From: Microstegium vimineum
Taxonomy: Eukaryota; Streptophyta; Magnoliopsida; Poales; Poaceae
Direction of reading: 5' to 3'
Length of the DNA stretch: 64,000 nt
Assembly: GCA_022036555.1 (NCBI GenBank)
Contig: CM039119.1
Span: 20,425,095 to 20,489,094, forward strand
Shown here: positions 35,244 through 46,233 of the stretch, piece by piece
Position numbering within the stretch: position 1 is the stretch's first letter
Layout of the letters: every line of letters begins with the position of its first letter
Translations under genes and position numbers: made by a program
The notes under the pieces: generated by a model
The model's database searches: none
Seen by the model: the letters and a program-made list of their open reading frames with translations, nothing else
Told to the model about the DNA's origin: nothing

Positions 35244-35669
35244 AAAGGGGGAGAGAGCGAGAGTATGCGAGAGATAGGGGGAGTTGAGAGAGACTTGGTT
35301 CTTTTGTGTGCTTACTTCTCTCGTACTCATGCATCATGTTTACCCTATCTTGCATATGCTTTTGTGTGTGATGATACACCTGTGCTTGTGACATACGTGG
35401 TTCATTCTCATTTTTATGTTATGTCACTCTCTTATGTTCATGATTTGCTTCCGTGCTTTACTTCGATATATTCATGTTGAGCATTTCTCTTGTACTTGCA
35501 CTCGATTCATATCCTTAGTACAAGTTGTGGCTTGGATTACTTAAGCGTGTATTGTTCATTCTCATTCACTAACCCATGCTTAGGTAAACCAAGTCACTTG
35601 AAAACCAAAATAAAACTCTCTTATCATACTCTATGGCGTATTGTCGTCAATCACCAACAAGGGGGAGAT
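35244..35669 (+). other. Two polypurine tracts of copia element 1
   Basis: A tract aaagggggagagagcgagag lies at 35244-35263 and a second, aagggggaga, ends directly at the 3' LTR (35659-35668). Multiple tracts before the 3' LTR have been described for Sireviruses. Confidence 0.75.
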
Positions 35670-37256
35670 TGAAAGCATCTAGGCCCCTAGTGTTTCGGTG
35701 ATTAACGGCAATGCAAGATTACTATGACTAATGTGTGTTTTGCAGAGGCAATATTGAAAGTTAGGTCATGGTAATGGATGGTTGATTGGACTATCATAGT
35801 GCTCGTGACCCTTATTGGAATCATTTCAGTTTTCAAAGGATTGGCGACAAGGTTGAAGATTAGACTAGGTCTAAGTGTCATTGGAGTTGAGAGACACTTA
35901 GAGTAGTTTAGCACCTTTATTTTTGCTTTGGCCGTACTATTAAGGGGGGGTACTAATTAGTAGCTTGACCTAGGAGAGGCTATGTGATTAGGTGTGGTGC
36001 ACACTTGTGAAAACTAGCACTGGGCAGCTTAGAAATAGTCCTTGGACCTTGTAGAGCAACTTCCATTTTGGAAGTATGCTGTTTTGACCAGAAAAGGAGC
36101 TCTGGACGCTAGGTTTTTCCCTGGGTCCGGACCATTGGGTGTGGGTCTGGACCCTAGGGTCTGCTGTGAGTATGTCAGTGCGTCCGGACTGTATGAACAA
36201 TGCAGGGTCCGGACAACAGTCTGCATTCGGACCCTATGCAGAGAGCTCCAAAGAGTAGTTTTGATTCGGACGCGGGTCCGGAGTGCTAGGTCCGGAGCTT
36301 TGGGGTGCGTCCGGACCCTAGCAGAGAGTACCAGAGAGCTACATTTGGATTCGGACGCTGTCCAGGTGCTTGCGTCCGGACAGCAAAGTGCGTCCGAACT
36401 GTGGGGTTTCAGTGCTGTTTTCAGAGAGAAGAGAGGGTCCGGACGCTGCCTGGTGGTCTGGACCCCACCTTGTTTTAGCGTCCGGAGTGACGCAGAAAGG
36501 TAATTTTGGTGCCTAAGGGTTGGAGCTTTGGTTGGGGGGTATTTATACTCTTCCACCAGCCCTATAGCATCTCTCTTGCTCATTCCAATTGCTGACCAAC
36601 CCTTGTGAGAGTGCAAGAAGTGCAAGAGCCCTAGTGAGAGTGTGATTTGCAATCCCATGAGTTGTTTCTCACTAGTTGCTTAGAGATAGCAAGTGTGCAT
36701 CCATTCAATCACAAGACTAGCCTTGGTCAAGTGAGTGTTAGTTCTTGTTACTCTTGGTGATCAACATCACCTAGACGGCTTCACGGAGGTTTGCTTGGTG
36801 ATCATCTGGTGGAGATCATTGTGGATGGCCCAAGCTTTGTTGTGATCGGTTGTGGGCGATTCATCGAGCCGGGGTGGCGAAGAATCAGCCCGTAGAGAGC
36901 ACTTAGTCCTTGCGCAGACTAAGGGGGAGCGATACCGTGCGCGGTGCTCCAACGAGGACTAGGGGGAAGTGTCGACTCCTCGATACCTCGGAAAAACGTC
37001 ATCGTGTCAACTTTCTTTCTCCCTTCTCCTTACTTATTGCAATTACATTCAAGCATAACTTTCCGGATTACCTTTGTGTTGCTTGATTAGAATTGTATAG
37101 GGCTTTACCGCTTTCACTGCCATGTCTTGCTTGTGTAGCAAGGACACACTTGGGAAAAGCACTAGGGGGTTAATTGGCTCTTGATAGGTTTAATTCTTAC
37201 TTAGAAATTTAAAAGAGCCCAATTCACCCTCCCTCTTGGGCATCTTGATCCTTTCA
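35670..37256 (+). repeat. 3' LTR of copia element 1
   Basis: It is equal in length to the 5' LTR (1587 bp) and has the same GTCCGGA block (36110-36500) and TATTTATAC box. Substitutions relative to the 5' LTR are visible throughout, several of them C/T or G/A. It is followed by the target duplication GTCAC. Confidence 0.95.
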
Positions 37257-37317
37257 GTCACTAAATGGAATAACCTAGTCAACGATGGCATGTGGACGGA
37301 ATATGCAAACCAAACAT

Positions 37318-37760
37318 CTGTTTTAGGTTCGGTCTTCGGAGCTAGGATCATTCCGATTTGAGTAATCGACCAAACCAAATAATTAAGCTGTTAGCCTAGC
37401 ACTCAGGATCATGGGAGCCAGACTTGGCTATCAAGTGAATTCAAGATTAAACTTTTTAGCTATAGTGAACCGTTAGAAATAGGAATATAGTATTGAAAAA
37501 AGAATTTACATCCATTCTAAATTATAGGATGTATAAGTCAAGCGTATCCTCAGGCTTTGTTGCCTTTTACTATGTTGAGATATATTAGGGCTGGATAAAA
37601 AAACTCGAAAATCGCTAACTCTCTCGACTCGTGGCCAGCTCAGCTCAACTTAACACATACTCCCTCCATTCCAAAAAGTATGACACTATGGAATGCGTGT
37701 AGGTCAAACTTTCTTAACTTTGACTAAGTTTGTAGAAAATACGTGCAACATTTATATCTA
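37318..37760. other. Spacer between the two retroelements with MITE fragment
   Basis: No gene. Positions 37660-37760 start with 'actccctccattccaaaaag', a MITE end, which is cut by the gypsy LTR at 37761. The opposite MITE end would lie beyond the nested block. Confidence 0.5.
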
Positions 37761-38247
37761 TGTTGGGGATATTACCTCGGTATATCCCCAAGGACCTTAT
37801 GGGCCTGCCGACCAGAAGACAGCCCAGCTTACGAGGCCTTGCGGCACGCGACCAGCCTGTTGTGCTCGCCAAGGACTCCGAAGAAGCCTTGCTCACCAAG
37901 GAAGATCCTAGTAGATAGGATCGGATCCCTTACCTTAAGGGACCGATCGTAATCTGTTAGGATATGGAAACTGTAACCCTGCTCCCTGGCTATATAAGTC
38001 GAGCAGGGACCCCCTCGAAAACATCCCCTCTCAGATCATCTACACCTCGTGTAACCTAATACCCATATCAATCCAGCCACCAAAACACAGGACGTAGGGT
38101 ATTACGGCGATTTGTCGGCCCGATCCTGTCTAAATCGTTGTGTCTACGCTCTCTGTGTTACGATTGATCGCCATCGCCATACCTCCGCCTACAATCTACT
38201 ACCGTGGGGTACTCCCTAGGTAGACTGCGACGCATATTTCGTCGATA
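37761..38247 (+). repeat. 5' LTR of the gypsy element
   Basis: It begins TGTTGGGGATATTACC and ends at TCGATA just before the primer-binding site. A TATATAAG box lies at 37991-37998. Positions from about 37905 on match 57609-57914 closely. Confidence 0.85.
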
Positions 38248-38265
38248 GTTGGCGCTCCAGGTAGG
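38248..38265 (+). other. Primer-binding site of the gypsy element
   Basis: 'gttggcgctccaggtagg' directly follows the LTR, the usual form for this group of plant gypsy elements. The matching tRNA was not determined. Confidence 0.65.
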
Positions 38266-38284
38266 GGGTGTGTGCATCGACTCC

Positions 38285-39000
38285 ATGGCTCATCAAACGG
38301 TTACCTTTCCCGGATCCATGGTTATCCCCGTGGGTGGCGCCACCCTCCAAATCGGATCTATGGTCTGGACTATTCATGGCACCGTCTCCGTCTCAGAAAC
38401 CGCGGAACCTACGCGACTCCTCGCGCCGAACCCTACTCCAGTCAAAGATTCAATCACCAAGATGGCTCGAAGCGTTCTAGATCACATTGCTCCTAGCGCT
38501 GTTGACCAGGTCGACGAAGACCTCTCCGATTGCCTCGGCCTCATCGACGCCGCTCGCCGCCGACTCCGCCTTCACACACGTCGGTCCAACGCATGAAGAC
38601 CACCTTGGAAGCTCCACGGCGCCGTTCGGTACCTGACTTCACTAGCCTCAGCTTCGGGCGAAAGCGCCGACGTGGCAACAGCCACAAGGAGGTCCTTGGC
38701 GGTCCCTGCCCCCTTCATGAACGAGGAAAACATACCATGCGGGAGTGTATCGCCCTCAAAGAGGCCATTCAAAGCAAGACGGACGCGAAGCAACAAAATA
38801 ACGACCCATCAAGTGAAGACATGATGGAAGCTCCGCCTACCAGCTTCACGAAGGCCACACGCATCTTCCCCATATTCAGCGGTCGCCCAAGCGTTAACGG
38901 TAAGCGTTGCCGAGCCCTTACTAACAGCAACAGCGTTCGTGTCCCTCCCCCAGATTGGACAAAGCGCCGGATCGACTTCTCCAGAGACGATCACTAGCTA
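38285..39000 (+). pseudogene. gypsy gag remnant
   Basis: An ATG at 38285 opens a frame to 38596; a second frame from about 38530 to 38997 continues with a Cys/His knuckle-like CPLHERGKHTMREC. Most of the usual capsid region is absent and a frameshift separates the two parts. Confidence 0.75.
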
Positions 39001-39976
39001 CGTCATGACTACCCTGATCGCTTTCCCCTGGTCGTCAACGCAGTCATCTCGATCAGCTTCTTCAAAAAATACTCGTCGATGGAGGCAGCTCCCTCAACAT
39101 CATCTCCCCTAGCACACTCCAACGACTCGAATTTTGAGAAAGCAGTCTCGGCCTGGCGAACTACTTCATTCACGGTATAATCCACGACGAAAGCTCGAAG
39201 CCATCCGGACATATCACCCTTCCAGTACGATTCGAGTCTGGTTGCCTAGTCTACGAAGAACTTATTGATTTCATGGTCGCCGACCTTGATACCCCGTACA
39301 ATGCCATCTTCGGACGACCCACGCTCTCGAGGCTCATGGTGATACCGCACTATACCTACTTAATGCTCAAGATGCCGACGCCACAAGGAGTCATCAGCCT
39401 CCACTCCGATCTTCAGGTCGCCTACGAATGCGAGCAAGAAACAATCGAAGATGCGACCAGGTGGGAGCTTCAATGCGATACCCAAATCTGCTTGTCCGAA
39501 GCGGCCAAACCCTGAGCAAGGGACTTCGATGTCCCGGAGCCCATGATTACACGCGCTTTGAAGAAATCCAGAGAAACAAAGACGGTGGCCCTGGTCGATG
39601 ACGATCCTGAAAAGACCGTCGTAATCGGCGCCGACCTCGACCTTGAACAAGAAAGCGCGCTCGTCAGCTTTCTACGGCGCAACATCAACATCTTCGCCTG
39701 GAAACCGACGGACATGCCAGGTGTCCCCCGCGACCGTGCTGAGCACTCGTTAAATGTGGTTGAAGGGGCCAAGCCAACTCATTAGAAGCTTAGAAGATTC
39801 ACGCCGGATCGCAATGAGGCCATCAAAGCTGAAATAACCCGGCTCCTAGCTGCAGGGTTTATTAAGGAAGTAAATCATCCCGATTGGATCGCCAATCCGG
39901 TACTTGTAAGGAAAAAGAATAAAGACCCGAGAATGTGTGTCGACTATACGAGTCTCAACAAGCACTGCCCTCCTGA
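39001..39976 (+). pseudogene. gypsy protease and first part of reverse transcriptase
   Basis: The protease active-site region is visible as LVDGGSSLNII at about 39072-39104, with PYNAIFGRPTL at about 39295. RT begins in the frame from 39543, with NPVLVRKKNKDPRMCVDY at about 39895 and the text breaking after CPPD, where the CACTA element is inserted. Stops at about 39137, 39513 and 39783 break the frame. Confidence 0.82.
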
Positions 39977-40019
39977 CACTAGTACAAAATCAGTTTTTTG
40001 TGTCGGTCAAAATCAGTTT

Positions 40020-40225
40020 ATCGCAGCGGGCAATGGCGTCCGCTGCGATGACAAGGCCACGGTAGATGTGGCGTTTACCCTGGTGGTCATTGGTGGCCGC
40101 TGCGAAAAACCTATTAACCGCAGCGGGCAACATAAGACACCCGCTGCGGTTAATGCTATTTACTGCAGCGGGCACCCTACAATGCCCGCTGCAGTAAATG
40201 CTTTAACCGCAGCGGGCAGTTTATA
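40020..40225. repeat. Left subterminal motif cluster of the CACTA element
   Basis: About eight copies of CGCAGCGGG or its inverse CCCGCTGCG occur, several as facing pairs separated by 10-20 bases that could form hairpins. Such repeats are the usual binding sites of the CACTA regulatory protein. Confidence 0.85.
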
Positions 40226-40416
40226 ATGCCCGCCACTATTAATATTTTTTATTAAAAAAATAAAAATGTAGATTCAGAAACTAAATTTAACATTTACAGA
40301 TTGCATCCAGATTTCAAAGCAGAGATAAACAACATACATATATATACATAAACATCCATACACAAACACATTTGTTGTCCTCATACACAAATGAAACCAA
40401 GGATTACATTTCAAAT

Positions 40417-43400
40417 TCAAATTTCCACTTGGTGTTTGTAATCCGTGGGACGGAGCATGGTGTCCCACTTCCTGAACTTCTCGAACTCAAGTAGAACCGC
40501 CAGGTCACCCTCATCGTTGAAGAATTCTTGCCCTTTGAGCACACAGTTCTCTAGTAGGAACTTACAGATGTCCGCCTTGAGTTGCTTGAAAGCAAGACAG
40601 TCTTTCGTAATGCATTCCCACTCCTTGACTCCCGCCTTGAGCTTCTTCAAGCTGCTGGTGTACTCCTTGCACTGCCTTAGGTGTGCGCAGGTGTACAAGC
40701 CATATGCCTTTGATCCATAAGGTTGTTTAGCGCACTGCACGATCGATACAGAAGCATTAGAACAATACATATATAAGAAAACATGACATAATCTTTGGAA
40801 TACTTACGGGAAATTCACGTCGGATCTTTAAGTGGTAAGAATGTTTCTTCTTAAACTTGTTACTTCTTCGATCCCAGCATTGGGGTTCCTTTAGGTATGC
40901 CATGTAAGCACTGTACGAAATGCATTAGTGTTAGTTAGCAACAATTTGAATACGTACGATATAACCGTAAATGATCAATAAGCTTGGTGACTTACGTTTT
41001 CAAGCAATCTTTGAAGGCCTTGTACCCTGGTTTGTTTGGTACCCACAACGAGTCAAATATGCATGCCCTACCATCTTGAGGATAGATGATAAATGCAACT
41101 TAGTGGCCATCGACTTGGCCCTTGCTACACCATTCAAACAAAATACAGGTTACGACGACGATGTAAGTTTATGATGCTAGCCACTTAGCTCTATGTACAA
41201 TTTTGACTTACCCAAAGTGGTAAGCCGCCTTGATACAGTGCGGCCCATCCGGGTGGACCTTCTTCATCACTTTGTGTATGTACCTTGACAATGCCTTCTT
41301 CTCATCTTTCATATTATCTTCGTATTTCTGTTTCCTCTGCCACACGATCAACTTTGGATCTGTTATCTCATACCCTTTGATGACTCTCTCAGCAATATGC
41401 ATTGGAAAGAGGTAGAGAACATGATGACTCTTTTTGTTGGTTACTATCACTGACGTCCTGTATGGAGAAGTCATCGTGCCATACTAAGTATACAATGGAC
41501 CATTAGTATTGCTGAAATCTATGAAACTAGCAATGAGACTTACAGATTGAATAGGGTGACTTGGACAATGTCAAGGTCTTCTTCCCGGAATAGATGCCAC
41601 ATGTCATGGAAGTCTACGGGAAGAGTAATAGTTTCGGCCAAGTGGAAGTACTTTGGGGGAATCTTGATTGTAAAACCTGACATCCCGACTTTTTCCGCTT
41701 CCATATACCACATATGAAATCTCCTTGTTTCCCATAGTTCCTTATCTATCAGTTGTGCCTTAGGAATCAAGAACTTTCCACGCTCATAGATGTCAGGATA
41801 GTCTTTGTCCTCCGGAAATAGCTGCTAGCGAGTATTTGGAGGCCTAGAGAACGGTTAAGAGAGTTTAGTAAAGGTTACTACCATTTTATGTGATAGAAAT
41901 TTGAACATGATATTATGCATCACGATACCGTACCTTTCGAATGTAGTAGTGTACGGCAGCGATTTGGCGCTCATGCCTGGATCCTTCCTTGGTGCCTCCT
42001 CCGTGCCTTGTTGCCCCTCTGGCGCTTCCTTGTCCCCCATTGGTGCCTCTGCACTTCCCGGTGGGTCCACAGGTGGGTCCTCCATAGGGTCCTCTGCATT
42101 TCTCGGTGGGTCCGGAGGTGGGTCCGCAACTGGGTCCGCAAGTGGACTTCTCGATGGATCCGCATGTGGACTATTTGGAGGAGGGGTTGAGCTTGTGCCT
42201 ATGTCTATGCCCTTGTCCTTCTCCCTGCCATCTCCTTCTCCCTTCTCCCCGCCTTCTCCATCACCTTTTTCTTTGTCCTTGTCTCCGCCATCATCATCTC
42301 CTTTTTCCTTGCCTTTGCCCTTGTCCTTGTCCTTGTCACCATCTCCGCTGTCATTCGGATCTTCCGGTTCAGGGGGACAAGATACGGCAACTGATGGTTG
42401 TGATCCGCCGGTGGTCGGCGTATGAGTTGGTGTCGCCAAGATGATCTCAAGGTCTTCTTGATTCCACAAGATTTGGCTTCCAATCGCTGTTCCTAGAATT
42501 ACGTGTCATTGTAAGTTAGGATGATCCAATTCATAATCATCCTGATTTGGCACAATCCAAACGGGGGTCACGACGACATAGTTCTCAGGGATGTCATCTA
42601 TGCTGATTTCCACAATTTCGTGGACTGGATGTACAATTCCCTCTGCGATAATCATCTTCTTGCCTGACCGCCCGAACGGGACCTGGAGCTGGACATGTAG
42701 GATTTCCTTGATGTCTTGTAGCCTCTGCACCAATTGTCTTTCTGGAACTTGAGTCGGAGGCGCAGAAAGACCAGCCTGACGAAACATATGTGACCTCATA
42801 GCCACCATATCAGGGTCGTTGCTGGTGAAGGCCTTCTTTATTCCTTGGCTAATCATTTTGGACACGCCTTCCTCATATCCTTTCTGAAAGATTTCTTTCT
42901 TGTACCTTTCCCTTGACCGGTACTTGCTTAAGTCGATTTGCCACGTCGGAACGGACAACCAGCTCATCTTCGACTGCATTCCACGAACACAACCATGATG
43001 CTCAGGGGTTCCTAGGACCTCGGTCAGCATGTCGTGTCCTCTGCGGACCTCGATGTTGTCCTTGGATTTGGTGGCCTGGATGATAGCCTTCTCCACCTCC
43101 TCGAAGTGAGGCTCGTTGAACTTGGTCGCGCTTGGCTTTAGCCTCTTCAGAATACGGGCAAAAATGAAGTCCTTTTCCCTAGGATCAACCCCTTCGTAGG
43201 GATCGGGAAGTCCTGCCTCCTGTCTAGCTTATTCTTGTGCCCGCCACCGGGACCTATGACCAGCAAAGACAATCATGCCCAAGTGGTAGGGATGCTTATT
43301 CTTCTTCGCCAGCGCGCTAAACTTGGCGCTCTGTTCCTGAGCTTCAGGTGTACTCCTCAGCCTGATGAATTCGTCCCATACGTGCACCTTCACCACGGTG

Positions 43401-44134
43401 TATTTGTGTATGGGTGACTTCTCCTTCTTCAGGAAATCCCTAGCAAGCATGGACTTGAAGTTGCGCCACGAACACGATGCCACGTGCAATGCCCACTCCT
43501 TGCACTTGGCCATGTTAGCGCCTTCTACATATGAGAATTTCCTAGTCACCTCGCCCTAGACATTTTCCTTGATATCGTCTGGGACAGCATGCCAGGTCGG
43601 CCAAGTGATGAGCACCTTCTCCCTGACTATGCAACCCACCTGGTTGCTGAATCAACCGATGACATCAAGGGGAATCAACAGGTTTCCCTCTGGCCCCACC
43701 TCAAGGATCATGTGGACATCATCAGTCAACTCCCTATGATGCCTCCCATGTTCCCCCCTCCTCCGTTTGACCCCCTTAGATTTTGCTGAGGATGATGTCA
43801 TCGAGGGAGCGGGGAGCGGGAGCGGGAGCGGGAGCGGGGCGTTCTGCCTCATTGAACTCCAACTGACGAGGAGCAATTGGGATCTGTTCAGGGGTTTTAG
43901 CATTATTTTTTTCACACACTGAATTGTACATGCCAAAAAAAACCTAGACCAGGCTTCTACCTCACGCCTGGAGCTGGCAGTTGGTCCTTCAATCCGTGGA
44001 GCTCTTCTTTTATACTCGTATTTTGTCCCTTTCTGTGAATCAAAGTCAACATCACCCTTAGCCTGATCCTCGTAGGTAGGATCATCGTCCTCCTCTGTAC
44101 GGATCTTCTTTGGTTGTGGTGGAGTAATGGACAC
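40417..44134 (-). pseudogene. Second CACTA gene (Transposase_24-type, Ptta/En/Spm family), decayed
   Basis: From 44134 down to 41540 one reading frame is collinear, interrupted by stop codons near 43652, 43560, 43229, 42506 and 41855. The region 43549-43229 holds EWALHVASCSWRNFKSML and YHLGMIVFAGHRSRW-like text, typical of plant Ptta/En/Spm transposase proteins. A charged Asp/Lys/Gly/Glu-rich tract and Pro/Asp repeats lie at 42400-41990. RRFHMWYMEAEKVGMSGF (41690-41740) resembles the segment preceding Ulp1-like protease domains in these proteins. Two further frames, 41474-41208 and 40770-40417, lie downstream in other frames and look like later exons. A leader exon may lie at 45900-45560. Its function in transposition is not settled. 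Confidence 0.65.
41980..42420. repeat. Low-complexity coding repeats in the second CACTA gene
   Basis: On the minus strand two simple tracts lie side by side: a Lys/Asp/Gly/Glu-rich tract (42400-42190) and an array of a 12-30 base unit coding Asp-Pro-Pro and similar (42170-41990). Both are internal to the collinear frame. Confidence 0.75.
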
Positions 44135-44259
44135 CTAGCTCTCGTATTCAGTTGAAGTAGATGGACTAGGGGTAGGGTCCCTCCATTCCTTGAACGGGTC
44201 CTCTATCGCCATTTGAAGTTCCACTAGAGGTAACCTATACACATGAGGCGTTTCAGTAA

Positions 44260-44835
44260 AGTTGTATAGTACAAGAGTAGTAGAGTATAGTAGAAGTAGC
44301 TAGAGTACAAGTAGTAGTAGTGCTAGAGTAGTAGTAGAAGTAGCTAGAGTACAAGTAGTAGTAGTAGTAGAAGTACCATAGACGTAGTAGAAGTATTGGC
44401 GCCATAGAAGTAGTAGAGGAGAAGTAGTAGTAGCTAGAAGTACAAGTAGTAGAAGTAGAAGTAGTAGAGTACAAATACAAGAGTACAAGTAGAAGTAGAA
44501 GAGTACAAGTAGAAGTAGAAGAGTACAAGTACAAGAGTACAAGTATAAGTATAAGTAGTACAAGTAGAAGTAGAAGAGTACAAGTACAAGTACAAGAGTA
44601 CAAGTAGAAGTAGAAGAGTACAAGTACAAGTAGAAGAGTACAAGTATAAGTATAAGTAGTACAAGTAGAAGTAGAAGAGTACAAGTAGCTAGAGTACAAG
44701 CATAAGTATAAGTATAAGTAGTAGAAATAGAAGTGTACAAGTATAACTAGAAGAGTACAAGTACAAGTATAAGTATAAGCCGTACAAGTAGAAGTAGCTA
44801 GAGGAGAGGAGAGGAGAGGAGAGGAGAGGAGAGAG
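44260..44835. repeat. GTA/AAG-type minisatellite in the CACTA element
   Basis: Units such as gtacaagtagaagtagaaga recur across about 550 bases, closing with a run of GGAGA pentamers at 44802-44832. The Tyr/Ser/Leu/Thr-rich open frames on the minus strand are only a by-product. It lies in what appears to be an intron or leader of the second CACTA gene. Confidence 0.9.
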
Positions 44836-45059
44836 GCCTCAGAAATATGTCGATCATCATTTGACCATACACTTGGAGCATCAAAGCATCATAACAGAGG
44901 TAGAGGAGATAGAGTAGGGGTGACTAGGAATGATCCTTTGTTCCTCACAAGTGTTAATCATCAGCTCATAATCCATGTCAGAAAATGGATTGGACAATAT
45001 CATCATTGGTAAAACAAATGAGAGGAGAGAGGAGAGGGGAGAGAGGGAGTACAAGTGCC

Positions 45060-45590
45060 ACTGACACTGCCTTAGTAGAATAGTAAACCGAGGGAGTACA
45101 AGTGCTAGAGTAGTAGAGGTAGAGTAGTATCACCAAGCATGCCACTATCACAGAACTAGAGTAATAGAGGTAGAAGTAGTAAAGTAAACCAATTAAGCAT
45201 GCCACTGCCACTGTCTCGGTAGAGTAGTAAAGTAGAAGTAGTAAGAGTAGTTAAGAGTAGAAGTAGTAAGGGTAGAAGTAGTAAAGTAATAAGAGTAAAA
45301 GTAGTAAATTAAACCAATTAAGCATGCCACTACCTCAATAGTGAGTAACTAGAAAAGTAAACCAATTAAGCATGCCACTACCTCAGTAGGGAGTAACTAG
45401 AAAAGTAAACCAATTAAGCATGCCACTGCCACTACCTTAGTAGAGTAGAAAAGTAGAAGTAGTAAGAGTAGAAGTAGTAAGGGTAGAATTAGTAAAGTAG
45501 TAAGAGTAGAAGTAGTAAAGTAAACCAATTAAGCATGCCACTGCCTTAGTAGGGAGTAATTAAGGAGAGGTAGTAAGAGTAGTAGAGTAG
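45060..45590. repeat. Second minisatellite block with 'aaaccaattaagcatgccact' units
   Basis: The word aaaccaattaagcatgccac occurs five times (starting near 45187, 45313, 45360, 45408 and 45522) among shorter GTAGAAGTA-like units. A shortened copy is at about 45131. Confidence 0.85.
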
Positions 45591-45869
45591 CAATAGTAAA
45601 CCGAGGACGGCGACGGCGGCGGGGAGGCGAGCTCCGAGGCAAGCACCGGCCGCTGGGAGGCGAGCACTGGCGTCGGGGAGGCGAGCACCGAGGCGGTGGC
45701 GCTAGGGCACCAAGGCGGCGACGCTAGGAGGCGGACCGGAGGCAGGGAGCACAGGGGAGGACCACCGACGGCAGGGTGGCGAGCACCGAGGCGGCGGAGG
45801 CAGATTTGGGCAGCCCTTCGGGGAGAGAAGCGATGCGATGAAGAAGAAGGGTTCTCAGGGCCCCGCTTT

Positions 45870-45884
45870 CCCCTTTTATAGTAA
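45870..45884 (-). promoter_or_regulatory. Putative TATA box of the second CACTA gene
   Basis: On the minus strand the text reads ACTATAAAAGGGG, followed by a leader coding for a short Pro/Ser/Arg-rich open frame (45904-45560). It sits directly downstream of the internal subterminal-motif cluster. Confidence 0.6.
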
Positions 45885-45888
45885 TGGT

Positions 45889-46060
45889 TTACCGCAGTGG
45901 GCATTAGAAGGAGCCCGCTGCGATAAATATTTACCGCAGCAGGCTCCTTCTAATGCCCGCTACGGTAAACCATTAACCATATCGGGAACCTATTAATGCC
46001 CTCTGCAGTTAACCATTAACCGCAGCGGGCGCCTACTAATCCCCGCTGCGGTTAAACATT
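45889..46060. repeat. Internal cluster of the CACTA subterminal motif
   Basis: About seven copies of CGCAGCGGG/CCCGCTGCG or one-base variants, several next to TTAA, lie between the end of the transposase gene and the TATA box of the second gene. Their spacing and facing-pair layout match the two ends of the element. Confidence 0.85.
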
Positions 46061-46233
46061 ACCTGAATGTTCATTAAACATTCAGTTCAGTTCTGAACAT
46101 TGTTTTGAAAGTTTAAATTGCTATAAATTGCTGTAAATTGATATATATTCATATAAGCTAGATAAATTGCTATACAAGTGTACTTGTCCACTAGTTTATT
46201 ACAAAAATTACTTGTCCACTACATTATTACATC

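Larger units (their letters stand above)
27335..37256 (+). mobile_element. Complete Sirevirus-like Ty1/copia LTR retrotransposon, internally deleted
   Basis: The 9.9-kb element has two 1587-bp LTRs that begin TGAAAGC and end TTTCA, and a perfect 5-bp target duplication GTCAC (27330-27334 and 37257-37261). Order: 5' LTR, primer-binding site, gag fused to the end of RT and RNase H, a GTCCGGA-rich block, an env-like ORF, two polypurine tracts, 3' LTR. Protease, integrase and most of RT are missing, so it cannot move on its own. Gag shares its start and knuckle motifs with the element at 57915. The env-like ORF and multiple polypurine tracts are known Sirevirus traits. The LTRs differ by scattered substitutions, so insertion is not very recent. 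Confidence 0.93.
27246..37317. mobile_element. Small MITE split by a copia insertion
   Basis: Left remnant 27246-27334 begins gtgtttggttc; right remnant 37262-37317 ends in 'gcaaaccaaacat'. The two ends are inverted copies over about ten bases. With the copia element and one target copy removed, a unit of about 145 bp remains. This indicates that the retroelement landed in a pre-existing MITE. Confidence 0.6.

Noticed and set aside
44253..44740. Open frames of about 146-148 codons rich in Tyr, Ser, Leu and Thr
   Set aside because: They are translations of a simple GTA/AAG-type minisatellite and have no folded-protein character.
45889..46060. CRISPR-like spacing of repeats
   Set aside because: The repeats face each other, vary in spacing and match the ends of the CACTA element; the genome is a plant.
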